The notes below the pieces were generated by a model. It did no database searches and had not been told where the DNA came from. It worked only from the letters and a program-made list of their open reading frames with translations. DNA of 64,000 bases from positions 1,060,456 through 1,124,455 of the forward strand of contig MU004198.1 in NCBI GenBank assembly GCA_010093605.1. The letters run 5' to 3'. This DNA is from Lophium mytilinum. Its lineage: Eukaryota; Ascomycota; Dothideomycetes; Mytilinidiales; Mytilinidiaceae. The position numbers and the translations under genes are program-made. Below, piece after piece: positions 51,491 through 61,231 of this stretch. Each line of letters starts with the position of its first letter. Position 1 is the first letter of the stretch.

Positions 51491-52662
51491 GGCTCATTCT
51501 GGACACTTGAGGCGCTGAGTTGCTTGTGAGGATGACGGTATGAGGGCTCCAGGTACAAGGCTCTTGTCCAATACTCATCTGTCAGTTTTGAAGGACAGTA
51601 GCGTGAGGTTTAGACACACCTATACTTAGCGCTCCGCTCAACCCTTGTATCTGGACCAACGAAGTTTGAGGCCGCTTTCTTGTGGGCATGGCGACGTTCG
51701 ACAGATCACGGTTCCGTTTCTTAGTGGTCAGACCAGTCCCCCTTCTGTGGGATATGAGGCTGTGATGTGACGTGTAGACGTACCTGCCCTCAGCTCCTCT
51801 CGGGGGAAGTCCTTGTTTATTATATCACCCAAATCAACGACCCTCAGCGGGGGGGTTTTCGGGAGTATACCAGCTTACTGGAGTCGCATAGGCCGCCTAG
51901 CTGCTTGCCTGCAGTATTTCGCTTTCGATCAGGCTTGGGTTGTCGGTCTAGCGAGTCAATCTGGCTGTCCTCAGTCAGCCATAGTCTCGGCCAATCCAAG
52001 GACAGGCCATTGTTTGCCGGGGTTGCATTTGTCGGGGTCTTCTTGACTGTGAAAGTTCATGTGGGTTGTATCGGGCGTTCCGGATCGTTCAGTGTTCGGC
52101 GGGCTAGAGGCGGAGAGGCGCACGATCAGGAGAATCGAAATCAATATCGCGTCCACTCGGAGGCGGCCAAGAAGCGCATAAGAAATAGGTCATGTAGAGG
52201 ATCTCTAGGTATCAGTACTGGTCAGTGGGGTAAAACAATCGCCCTCGCTTTGGTGGTAGATCTACTTACTGGCCATACCCACGAGTCGCGACGTCGCGCT
52301 TATCGGCTTCAACTGCTCCTTTTCGTGATATCAGCAGCGTGGATGAACTCATTCATGAATGCGCTGCGTCTATGGAAGCCTTGTTGTCCTTCTGAGAGAG
52401 CCGCGAAGTTGTGCAGCCTCGTCGGAGCAAAGACGAGGCTTGACTCGAAAGCCGAGTAGAAGGCTTTGGATGAGGGGGCAGCAATGGCAGAGAAGGGCCC
52501 GAGAGCGTGCGACGATGCTCGAAACTACTAGAGCAAGCACTCTGGCTATGCGATGCCGTGATCGCGTGAGGGAGTGTTGCTTTGTTGATGATCAAGCTTT
52601 ACAATGCGCTTCAAGCGGGGCCCAAGTAGAAGGCGGTCGACGACAGATACGTCGCCGATTCT
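51491..52662. other. Intergenic, no confident gene
   Basis: A plus-strand frame of 230 codons (51767-52459) is open but mixed in composition and without motif. I do not support it as a gene. Confidence 0.3.
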
Positions 52663-52893
52663 CTAGCTATCGTCCGAATTTCCTAGAGTAATGAGTAGAT
52701 CATAGGCATTGCCAGACCGAGACGAGGTGCCAGGCGGGAAGGAGTTTTTCTGAGCAGCTGTCGCGGGGATGGGGAACTTTACGTTTTCTCGCAAGGACGA
52801 TCTACAACCTTGAGTTGGTACGCCCAAAACTCCATCCCCGTCTTCCATCCCTGATCCAATCTCAATCGATTTAAAGTCGAAGCTGCCTGCCAT
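52663..52893 (-). CDS. Possible short protein or first exon
   Basis: ATG 52893 begins MAGSFDFKSIEIGSGMEDGD and the frame continues for 76 codons with a plausible Ser/Gly-rich composition. Coding-like sequence may continue downstream in other frames, so this could be the first exon of a larger or decayed gene. No family is recognised. Confidence 0.3.
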   Translation of the reverse strand: MAGSFDFKSIEIGSGMEDGDGVLGVPTQGCRSSLRENVKFPIPATAAQKNSFPPGTSSRSGNAYDLLITLGNSDDS

Positions 52894-53154
52894 AGCAATT
52901 TAAAGCAATTCACGAAGACTTGACGATATCAGCTCACAGGAAAGACAACTTGCACACTTTTTGTGTATTTGAGGTTTGTTATTGTTACTATTATTCATTG
53001 GGACAATCTCGGAAAAATGACAACATTGCAAGCTATCGTATAACATCCTCAGATGCCGAAATAGAGTGCTCATGTGAACGCGACTAGCTGAATATCAGCA
53101 GATCACGGGACGCTATGAGCCACTGAACTGGAAGAGTCAGGAGAGAGAAGATAC

Positions 53155-54990
53155 TTACGGAAACAGTGAGTCTGAATCGCTATCAGCTTCATCGTCATCA
53201 ACGGCATGTCTATTCCGCTTCGCCGGCGCAGCATCGAGAGGATCTTCGACGATATTAGCACCCGCTTTCTTTGCTTCGCATATTGCTAGCGCCCAAGCTC
53301 CTACATTCGCAACTGCATCCGTCATGTTCTTATGTTGGAGGAGAAAGTTCTGCAGTTCAGCAGGCGTAATCTCATCTTCTGGAATGCTCTCGGCAAAGAG
53401 ACGAGCGGCCTGTCGCAGCTTGACATTTTCGCCATCGTTATCAATGAGAATGAGTGGCCCGTCTTGCGCCCGGTGGAGGTCCTCTGCGGACTTAGCGAAC
53501 ATGCGTATGAAGATGCTAGAAGCCACTTTCCGATCGACATGGCCGAAGTAGACTTGGCGGTCGATACGACCGGGGCGTATCAACGCGGCATCGAGGCTTT
53601 CGGGGGTATTGCTAGTCATGATCAGTAGCCTACCTTCTGGAGATGAGGCTCCGTCGATGGCATTAAGAACACCGCTTAATGTGAGGAAGGTGTTCTTTCG
53701 CTTAGTCGTCTTATTGTCCTTCATGTCTTCCCGCTGGATGCCTGCAGAGTCAATGTCCTCCAACAAGACGATACACCGTTTTGGAAGCTGCTCAAAGGCA
53801 CTCATGAGCGTCTCGTCGTCCATCATAGTGCCAAGAATCTGGATGACGTACATATCCAGCTTGAAGTTTGCTGCTAAGGCGTTGGCGAAAGACGTCTTGC
53901 CAGTTCCTGGAGGCCCGTAGAGTAGATAGCCACGGCGATGTGGTATACCCCGTTGTGCGTAGTACGGGGGGCTCCTATCTGAAAGATAGTCAGCGATCTC
54001 GGCTACGACAGACTCCTTAGCCTTTTCATTCAGATCAACTGTGGCTAGTGATCGAGCGGGCCGAACTATTGTCTTGCACCACGACATTTCGCCATTGAAG
54101 GTCCGCGGAGTTTTCTGCAAGAAGTGGATCCTGGTCGTTTTCGAGGTGTCCGGGCCGCTGAATTGCACGCATTCGTCCAGAAATAGTCGCAAGTGCTCTG
54201 GATTCCTGCCGAAGCATGAAACTGTCAGTGTCTCTTCATTAAGGTGGGCACTCTGGGCGGACATCCCGGTCACCTCATTCTTGAACCGGAAGAGGCAACC
54301 TCGGTGCCAGAAGTATTGGCGGCCACCTTTGACAGGAAGGAAATGCACCTGACTGCGCGTTGTTTTTTCGGGTGTGGTGATATTTTCGGACTCATCTGAG
54401 TCAACGTCTTCCTCGCCATTCCTGCTATTTTCTCCGCGGCCATTGTAAGTGCGAGCGGAGAAGTGCTTTGTGGACTTGGTGCCTACATTCGTCGACACCC
54501 ATTTAGACACATGGTCATACAGTGGATCCAGGTTGGTCACTGACACGGACGTCAAGAGATGTTTCTCCGCAAAAGGCCCCATCGTTTGCCATAGATGCTT
54601 ACCCATCGTGTAGATCCCGCCAGCGAAAAGTGCTTTGATGACCCAAGGGGTGATGTCATGTTTGAAGTATCGCATGGCTACAACTCGCATCGCTAGGAAG
54701 CCGGGTATCATTTGCTCTGCTAGACGAGCCGGATCAATCGAGTGAAGCACTTGCTCGGTTGCTCCTAAGGAGCTACTGCGCATTTTGTTATCTGCGAGCT
54801 TAGCGGCAAGCAATGCTGTTGTTCCCAGACCTACCTTAGGCATTAATCCAAGTCCTGCCGCCCGTATCATAGGTTGTGACGCGAGGGAAGAACCATCTTG
54901 GCTCAACGTCGTCTCGCTTCGAGCGTCGGCCTCAAGAGCGGGGTTCGCAGAGTTCGCAGGAGCCATGCTTTCAGATGTTGTAGGAAACAT
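53155..54990 (-). CDS. BCS1-type AAA ATPase
   Basis: Protein of 611 residues from ATG 54990. It resembles the mitochondrial BCS1 family: an N-terminal region with a possible membrane helix (about 114-131, PWVIKALFAGGIYTMG), a BCS1-specific domain (about 140-330), then an AAA module with Walker A GPPGTGKT (359-366), Walker B CIVLLEDID (406-414), sensor-1 LLIMTSN (455-461) and the arginine-finger region RPGRIDR (472-478). The C-terminal tail is acidic and ends SDSDSLFP. True BCS1 translocates the Rieske Fe-S protein across the inner membrane. Ascomycetes carry many longer paralogues with N- and C-terminal extensions of unclear role, and this one, with an extension of about 100 residues and an acidic linker at 185-205, fits that group better. 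A GTAAGT overlaps the stop and may be a splice donor, with little effect on the product. Confidence 0.85.
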   Translation of the reverse strand: MFPTTSESMAPANSANPALEADARSETTLSQDGSSLASQPMIRAAGLGLMPKVGLGTTALLAAKLADNKMRSSSLGATEQVLHSIDPARLAEQMIPGFLAMRVVAMRYFKHDITPWVIKALFAGGIYTMGKHLWQTMGPFAEKHLLTSVSVTNLDPLYDHVSKWVSTNVGTKSTKHFSARTYNGRGENSRNGEEDVDSDESENITTPEKTTRSQVHFLPVKGGRQYFWHRGCLFRFKNEVTGMSAQSAHLNEETLTVSCFGRNPEHLRLFLDECVQFSGPDTSKTTRIHFLQKTPRTFNGEMSWCKTIVRPARSLATVDLNEKAKESVVAEIADYLSDRSPPYYAQRGIPHRRGYLLYGPPGTGKTSFANALAANFKLDMYVIQILGTMMDDETLMSAFEQLPKRCIVLLEDIDSAGIQREDMKDNKTTKRKNTFLTLSGVLNAIDGASSPEGRLLIMTSNTPESLDAALIRPGRIDRQVYFGHVDRKVASSIFIRMFAKSAEDLHRAQDGPLILIDNDGENVKLRQAARLFAESIPEDEITPAELQNFLLQHKNMTDAVANVGAWALAICEAKKAGANIVEDPLDAAPAKRNRHAVDDDEADSDSDSLFP

Positions 54991-56409
54991 AATCTGTGAG
55001 TGTGAGCTTGGATCCAGAGCAGCAGAAACGCGAAGCTAAGTGTCTGATATGGTGTTCCTGAGCTTGGGAATCTGTATTCTGTAATCTGTGATGCATCAGG
55101 AGGTGCGAATTGTGCTTAAATACCTCTCTACGCTGGTGCACAATGCACAACAATGTAAGAGTAGTTAAGCTTACCTGATTGTGAAAATGGTTTCCAAAAC
55201 GCCTATCATCACAATGACCTTGAAGTTGAATAGACACTGTTTAGTAGGTAGTGGGTGGTTCCCTAACGACTAAGGTAATTCATTATTGTTTCGGCAATTT
55301 TCACAGGATTAATAAGAGCCACTTAGAGTTTATCACCATAAATCAGACTCCTTTATAGCCTCAGAAATTTGATGTATAATGTCAAAAGCCCGCTGAGCTT
55401 TTTTCCCCGTGACCGCCCCTCTCTCTTAGAGAAACGTCTCGCAATGTTCTCTTGAAAGCCTAGACTTATTTCTGGAATGTTCTCAAGTTCTCTGAAGTTG
55501 CTATTGAAGAAGTTCCGTACGTCCACGTAGGCGCCTGGATCTATTGACCCACTCTAAGCGTAGCTATTATGTCTTCCTTCAGGGGAAGGCTTGCCTCCCC
55601 TCTCCCGAGCCATCCATGCTGCCAAGAGAAACCTGAGACCCCCGAATCACCACCTCCTCAAATAACAGAAGGTGGCGCCCGCAAAAGCGGATGTACTAGA
55701 GGGCTTTACACAGGCTGGCACTTAGTTGACTTCCAGGCGGCAGTCGAATAAACTTGGAAACGAAGACCTGCTATATCATGTATTTTTCGTTTAGGATTTC
55801 TCTGGCATGTGTTTTCGAGTTTTCTGATGCATTTATATCTTCTATTGGCCTCGCCAGCTCACGGAGAAACGTACTTTCTTCTCAATCGATCCACTTCAGA
55901 ACCTCTGAATGTATCGTTGAATCAATTAAGATATGCCTGACTGCTGTGCCTCGGTTTGATACATGTTCGAGCATTACCCAGCTATCACTTAAACTTCAAG
56001 AACTTTCCCGCAATCTTCCCAGGAACCGTAACATCGTATTTACATATCTAGCGGTACATCGTAAGTCTTCACCACGCAGCATTTGAAGGGCCTCTGAAAC
56101 GTCTTGCTTGGGCATTCGTATGGATTAGTGCACTTCACCAAGGTGTAATGCCAAGCAAGGTATATCACATTATTTCGATTTGTTTCAATTCTTAGAATGC
56201 TAATGTAGCTAGTAAAACCTGTGCAAAATCACTGTCCCTTGCGCCAAAAATCCAACCATCAGAAGTCGATCTATCATAATCCCGCAGTTAGACTTCCTCG
56301 GAGGGCTAACCAACATCGCCTAAACACTTACTATGCCGCAATGATAATAATACAAAAGAACAAAACAAGAGCAATGAAAGAAACTGGAAGGTGAAGATTT
56401 GCTAATCCA
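54991..56409. other. Intergenic, nothing recognised
   Basis: This is the upstream region of the BCS1-type gene and the downstream region of the large repeat protein. It is AT-richer than the genes. Short frames only. Confidence 0.4.
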
Positions 56410-59400
56410 CTACGCGTTCTCTTGTTGGGGAGAACCCCCACCCTGCAGTGCTTCTCCAGATCCAAGGTCTCCACGATATCTCCCTTCACCATCAGCCGCT
56501 GTGAGATCAATAACCTTCATTCCTTTGTCGACTTCTCTTCGCGTGGCAGCCCTGGAAAAATAACGCGCAAAGAACACTAGGAGCAGGGCAATACCGATGT
56601 TGTGGATCTCCGGCCATGACACTGTAAGTGCAAGGCAGGTGAGGATCATGAGAAAGGCGAATGCATCCCAGACTGAGTCTTTTTCATTTGCTGACACGGA
56701 GCACGGCTCAATCTGGAATGTTGTCTCCGGGAAATAATCCGATAGAGTCTCAGAGGAGTTTTCCAGCACTGTGAGGACTTGAGATTCATGTTCGCCGTCG
56801 TCGTCGATCCCGGCTTGCTCCTCGTAACCGAAAGTGTCATCAGAGGCCTCATCCTCGCCCGGGTTCAGTGTTGCTTGGATGATACCACCATCTGCCAAGA
56901 GAGTATCACGAGCCGAAGCCTCGTTCCCCTTCTCGGCCTCCTGGGTCCCATTATAACCACGGTCCATCTCATTCTCCAGTTGAATTAATGACATCTCTTT
57001 GGTGTCATTTCCGGCAGAACCATCGGCGGAGAGGTCGCTAGCACTAGGCGAAGCGACAGTCATGCTGCCCTGACCTTCGTCCGCAAGGCAGTCAAACTCG
57101 GCACTACCTGTCTCCGCGGCGTCACCGACCTGGAAGTCGGTTGGAAGAGCGCTGGCGTCCCATTCTTCTTCGTCGATGTCTTTGCCATTCTCTTCTTCCC
57201 AAATCTTGCAATTGTTTGTCTCGCCGTCTGTCGGTCCGATTTCTATCGCTTGTGGCTCCTCTTCTTCTCCATGTAGAGAACCACCATCATGTGCATCTAC
57301 TCGGAATACGCCATGAGACTTCTCATCGTCGCCGATAGATGAGTCTCCAATGTCTAAGTCGTAGTATTCGTACTCGAAACGGCCGAGATCGAAGGTAGTT
57401 GACTGAACCATCGAGACGCAGACTGAGAAAATAGAGTGGCCTAAGGGCGTAGGAGAATCCACAGAGTCTTGAGACCCTGGCATACCTTCTGATGGGTCGG
57501 ACTCAATCCCACCATCTGCTAGCTTGATTACGTCCTGGGACAGATCCATAATTTTCCGAGCTTCGACAGTGTTCTCGCTAAGATCCGCGGAAGTGCTAGC
57601 CTCGCTAGTCGAGTTTGAGAGCGTCCCCGTAACCCCGTCGTTGATTTCAACGTCCGTGTCGGAGCTCGTGCTTGCAAGAGACTCTGATGTCTCACCCGGG
57701 ATGCCTTCAGAGTTTGCCAATTCTCCGGTCGTATCGGGAGAGACTGCCCCTTTGGACTCTGTGGTGTGGTCACCGATATTGGTTTCAACCGTCTCAGTCG
57801 TGGACGTTGGCCTAGCAGCAGTCTCAACGACAGACATTGGGGAAGAAGTAGCCATGGTATGGTCATCGGACTCAAACTGCTTGGAGTTAAATGAAGACTC
57901 CTCGTTAGCTTGATGCACGTCTTCGGACTTTTGGAACGTGCTAGGCGTGCTGCTAGATTCAACACCCTTTACTTCTTGATCGAGGTCAGCACAGCTCTGG
58001 CCGGGCTCTTCGGAGTTTACACTCTCGTTCGTTTGCGACGATGCTGAAGATCCATGTTTCGGATAGTAAGCCTCAAAGTTTTGGCTGAAGCGACTGCGTT
58101 TCTGCGAACGAATGCTCGATTTCCGCGAGCTAGAGCTTGATGAGCTAGTGCTCGATGTACTGATACCAGCGGGAGTAGACGCTTGGCTTCCGGTTTGCGG
58201 CTCATCAAAAGATGAGGAAAACGAGTTTGCTTCGGTTGTCGTACGTTGATCCTGAGGATTCCTCTCGTTGTGGGTCTCGTTGGAGTTGCTGGATGCTTCT
58301 TGGGTTGACGAGGAGCCGAAGGTGCCACTCGGTTTGGTAGCTGCGAACGCCGCGGCCATGCCTTTCGCGAATGCCTGGGGATCTGGGAGGCGAGGAGTAA
58401 CTCGGTTCCTCGACCACGCTGTCATTCCTGCGCTGCTATCAGGGATGGAGCATGCATGAACCGAACCTGGCTTTAGTGGGTCAAATCCCGGAGGGTACGC
58501 ATAACGTCCTGGTGGATTCCCCTGCAGGATAGGCCGCAGTAAATGATCATACATCGCATATCCCCTTCCGCAGCGCTTCCGGAAGCAGCCCGAGAACGTA
58601 TCCCAATCCAGGACCCATATTGGCGAGACATCTCCCGGACCGAAGAAGAACAACGCTCCTTGCGACATATCGGTGTAGACGTTGCTGCGCTGGGTCTTGT
58701 ATAGATTGTACTTGAAATGTTGAGTGAATGAAACAGGGAGCTGATACGGATCCTGTGCGGGGCCCCAGGGGTTTTGTCCGAGGTCCATGAATACGCCATG
58801 ATGGATATAAACGTGCCAAAACTCCTGGGTATTGACATTGATCAAGGACCCAGTGTTTAGATGCCAGCGGTGTACCGACATCTGCGCAAAGCCATTGGTG
58901 TCCTTTTCAGCACGAATATAGAAGCCTCCACGATTCGTCCAGAGGCCTCGTGCTCCTGCGACAGGGGTCAAGATGTCGGACTCTTGTCGAACCGGCCTGA
59001 ATTCGAAGGGAAACTCGTATCTGTGCTGTTCGAGGAATCCAGGGGGCTCTCCATCGATAGCTTCTAGATCTAGTCCATAGAATCTCGGATCTTCTTGATT
59101 GCGGTTCCGGAAGCACCCGGCAGCTCTATCCCAGTCGAGTAACGTAGAAGGCCGGTCGAGCTCACGGCCGGAGAGGCATACAGATTCCTTCCCGTTGGTT
59201 GTGACTCCAGGGAATTGGGTGTATAGGAGATCGTCTTCTTCCTCGTCAGTCATCCGCGGTGGCAGCCGGGAAGGATCAGACTGGGGCCCAAAGTGAAACC
59301 CGTTTGGATCGAGTGTATAGTTCAGGTACCGGGAGTAGTACTCCTCCGTCTTGATGTTGTATAGACAACCCTTGGCAGTATCCCACCGTAACGCCAATTT

Positions 59401-59895
59401 GATGAAGTCGCCGGCCGATGCTTTGAGGTAGCAGTAAGAGCCGCAGCAGTCCGTATAGAGGCCAACGGTGCCACTGACTGGCTGGAGGTTGCCTACAAAC
59501 TGTGCGAGCCTATGCTCTTCCTTAGTGAATGCCAAGTTGAGCTCCCATAGGAATGGATCAGGGTGGTATGCGGTGCTCTTCTCGGCTTCGTTGAAATCTG
59601 GGAACGTTTCTTTCCCTTCAATCGTGTGGAATACCGCCTTTGCCTCGCCATTGCCGGTTGTCGCACGGGATACAAGCAATCCCAGTGTTGTGTCCCAATG
59701 ATATTTGACCCCGAATCCCTGGCTTGACAGGCCGTAGATGCCATCGCCAGTTGTGTACACCCCCGGCTGGGGTGTTTTCAAAAGGCCATATCGCTTCGCC
59801 AACGCGTCATGCTCCTCGTCTAGTAGATCTTGCCGATGGACTATCTCAATTGGACCCGTGGGGATCGCTTTCGAAATCGGTGGTGCTGCAGACAT
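56410..59895 (-). CDS. Large protein with five copies of an unfamiliar repeat and a C-terminal membrane hairpin
   Basis: Single-exon protein of 1161 residues from ATG 59895. The first 480 residues contain five modules about 85-100 residues apart. Each starts with a G-aromatic-T motif (GVYT 45, GLYT 145, GVTT 230, GLWT 317, NVYT 405) and has a Trp-Asp/His motif about 20-25 residues later (HWDTTLGLL near 65, RWDTAKGCL near 170, DWDRAAGCF near 254, RWHLNTGSL near 343, DWDTFSGCF near 430). I do not recognise the module; the pattern suggests a beta-rich repeat, perhaps a propeller or a binding array. A Ser/Thr/Glu-rich disordered stretch of about 550 residues follows, then two close hydrophobic segments near 1075-1113 (FAFLMILTCLALTVSW and IGIALLLVFFARYF) and a short polar tail. 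It is likely membrane-anchored, with the repeats in the cytosol or a lumen. Confidence 0.75.
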   Translation of the reverse strand: MSAAPPISKAIPTGPIEIVHRQDLLDEEHDALAKRYGLLKTPQPGVYTTGDGIYGLSSQGFGVKYHWDTTLGLLVSRATTGNGEAKAVFHTIEGKETFPDFNEAEKSTAYHPDPFLWELNLAFTKEEHRLAQFVGNLQPVSGTVGLYTDCCGSYCYLKASAGDFIKLALRWDTAKGCLYNIKTEEYYSRYLNYTLDPNGFHFGPQSDPSRLPPRMTDEEEDDLLYTQFPGVTTNGKESVCLSGRELDRPSTLLDWDRAAGCFRNRNQEDPRFYGLDLEAIDGEPPGFLEQHRYEFPFEFRPVRQESDILTPVAGARGLWTNRGGFYIRAEKDTNGFAQMSVHRWHLNTGSLINVNTQEFWHVYIHHGVFMDLGQNPWGPAQDPYQLPVSFTQHFKYNLYKTQRSNVYTDMSQGALFFFGPGDVSPIWVLDWDTFSGCFRKRCGRGYAMYDHLLRPILQGNPPGRYAYPPGFDPLKPGSVHACSIPDSSAGMTAWSRNRVTPRLPDPQAFAKGMAAAFAATKPSGTFGSSSTQEASSNSNETHNERNPQDQRTTTEANSFSSSFDEPQTGSQASTPAGISTSSTSSSSSSSRKSSIRSQKRSRFSQNFEAYYPKHGSSASSQTNESVNSEEPGQSCADLDQEVKGVESSSTPSTFQKSEDVHQANEESSFNSKQFESDDHTMATSSPMSVVETAARPTSTTETVETNIGDHTTESKGAVSPDTTGELANSEGIPGETSESLASTSSDTDVEINDGVTGTLSNSTSEASTSADLSENTVEARKIMDLSQDVIKLADGGIESDPSEGMPGSQDSVDSPTPLGHSIFSVCVSMVQSTTFDLGRFEYEYYDLDIGDSSIGDDEKSHGVFRVDAHDGGSLHGEEEEPQAIEIGPTDGETNNCKIWEEENGKDIDEEEWDASALPTDFQVGDAAETGSAEFDCLADEGQGSMTVASPSASDLSADGSAGNDTKEMSLIQLENEMDRGYNGTQEAEKGNEASARDTLLADGGIIQATLNPGEDEASDDTFGYEEQAGIDDDGEHESQVLTVLENSSETLSDYFPETTFQIEPCSVSANEKDSVWDAFAFLMILTCLALTVSWPEIHNIGIALLLVFFARYFSRAATRREVDKGMKVIDLTAADGEGRYRGDLGSGEALQGGGSPQQENA

Positions 59896-61231
59896 GTTGG
59901 CAGACTGCTAATGAACCAGTCAGCTTTATTTCTCAAACTACGCGCAATGACAAAGGTCTCTCCAACAGGAAGAATAATAGCTTACCAACACCGAATTCAA
60001 GTTAGGAAGGGTTGAGTTGTAGAGGAAAGGCAGGCTTGCTGTGGTGGAGAGTCGATTCAAGGTGTGGTGGTATGTGTTGGTGTGGGGGTTCGACGAGCAA
60101 GTTGGTGGAAAGTTTGAGTTGTTGTGATCGAGCTTAAATGGGCGACTGGAACAGTTTCACTGGTCTGTGCGTCAGTTGGTGCCTGTCTTCTTCCACTCGC
60201 CGCAAATGTTCAGACTGCGCTAGTGTAAAGATGGTGAATGTAGGGGATGACGATATCATGTCCACAATCCCCGTCTTCTCTACCAACAAGAGGCTGCAGA
60301 ACATGAGGCAATGCGTATGATAGATCGTGCTTTTGATTGTCTACACGAGTCAGATCTCCACGATCTGTATATGTTTCTCAGACGCAGTAAATAATGACTA
60401 ACAGTCAAAAGAATCCCGCTGCTTGCAGGTCGTGACGGTCCGAACATCTGAGGGTATTGACAGTCCGTGTGCATAACATCTTCACGACGTCTCCTAGAAT
60501 TTAGAGGCTTGTACAGTACGTTAAGTTAAGTAATAAGTTGCAATTCTGGAGGGCGCGCGCAAGATTTTACAGCTGTTGGATTATGACAATCACCTTCAAC
60601 AAGCAACCAAGGTACCAAACTTGTGTGTATTTGTGTATATTAGCTCGTCTTTGTCTAATATCAGACGCGATGTCTACAATCATCCATAGTGCAAGACCAT
60701 GTTACTGAGTAAGTATGACATAGTTGTAAACGAACAATGTTACAGCTTTGCCCTTGGGCATTATTCACAACTTGGAGACTGGGGGCGACTAAACCACCTG
60801 AAAAGAGCATTTAGACATGAAAGCCTGCAGAATGATAAGACGCGTTGAAGTAACCTTTTACATTTCTTCTCTTGGAACAAGCTGTCTTCGACACCCTTCG
60901 CTTTAGTCACTCTGACTGCAAGTTTGCCGTAAAGATGTATAAAATTATCATCTATTGGCGGCATGGCTGTTCTTAGTCGTACCATTAAGACATGCCAATA
61001 TATCGCTTTCATATCACACAACACTGACTCCTCACGTCCTAAGGCATGACGTATGTGGTTTTTGAAATTGATTATTTAAATGGTTTTAGTGGTTTGAACA
61101 AGGCTCCCCTTTGTAGGTTTGAAGTGGATATGAGCTGAAAATAGATGCTCCTACCGCCGTCAATACCTCCTTCTTGCTGCTCACCCGGTCCATTCCCTCG
61201 ATCGACCCAACGCTGCTTCTATCAACGCTAA
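59896..61231. other. Intergenic, nothing recognised
   Basis: This holds the upstream region of the large repeat protein and the 3' region of the FG-containing gene. No gene or repeat supported. Confidence 0.4.

Noticed and set aside
51767-52459. 230-codon plus-strand frame
   Set aside because: Mixed composition, a doubtful start, no motif and no intron signals in a plausible place.
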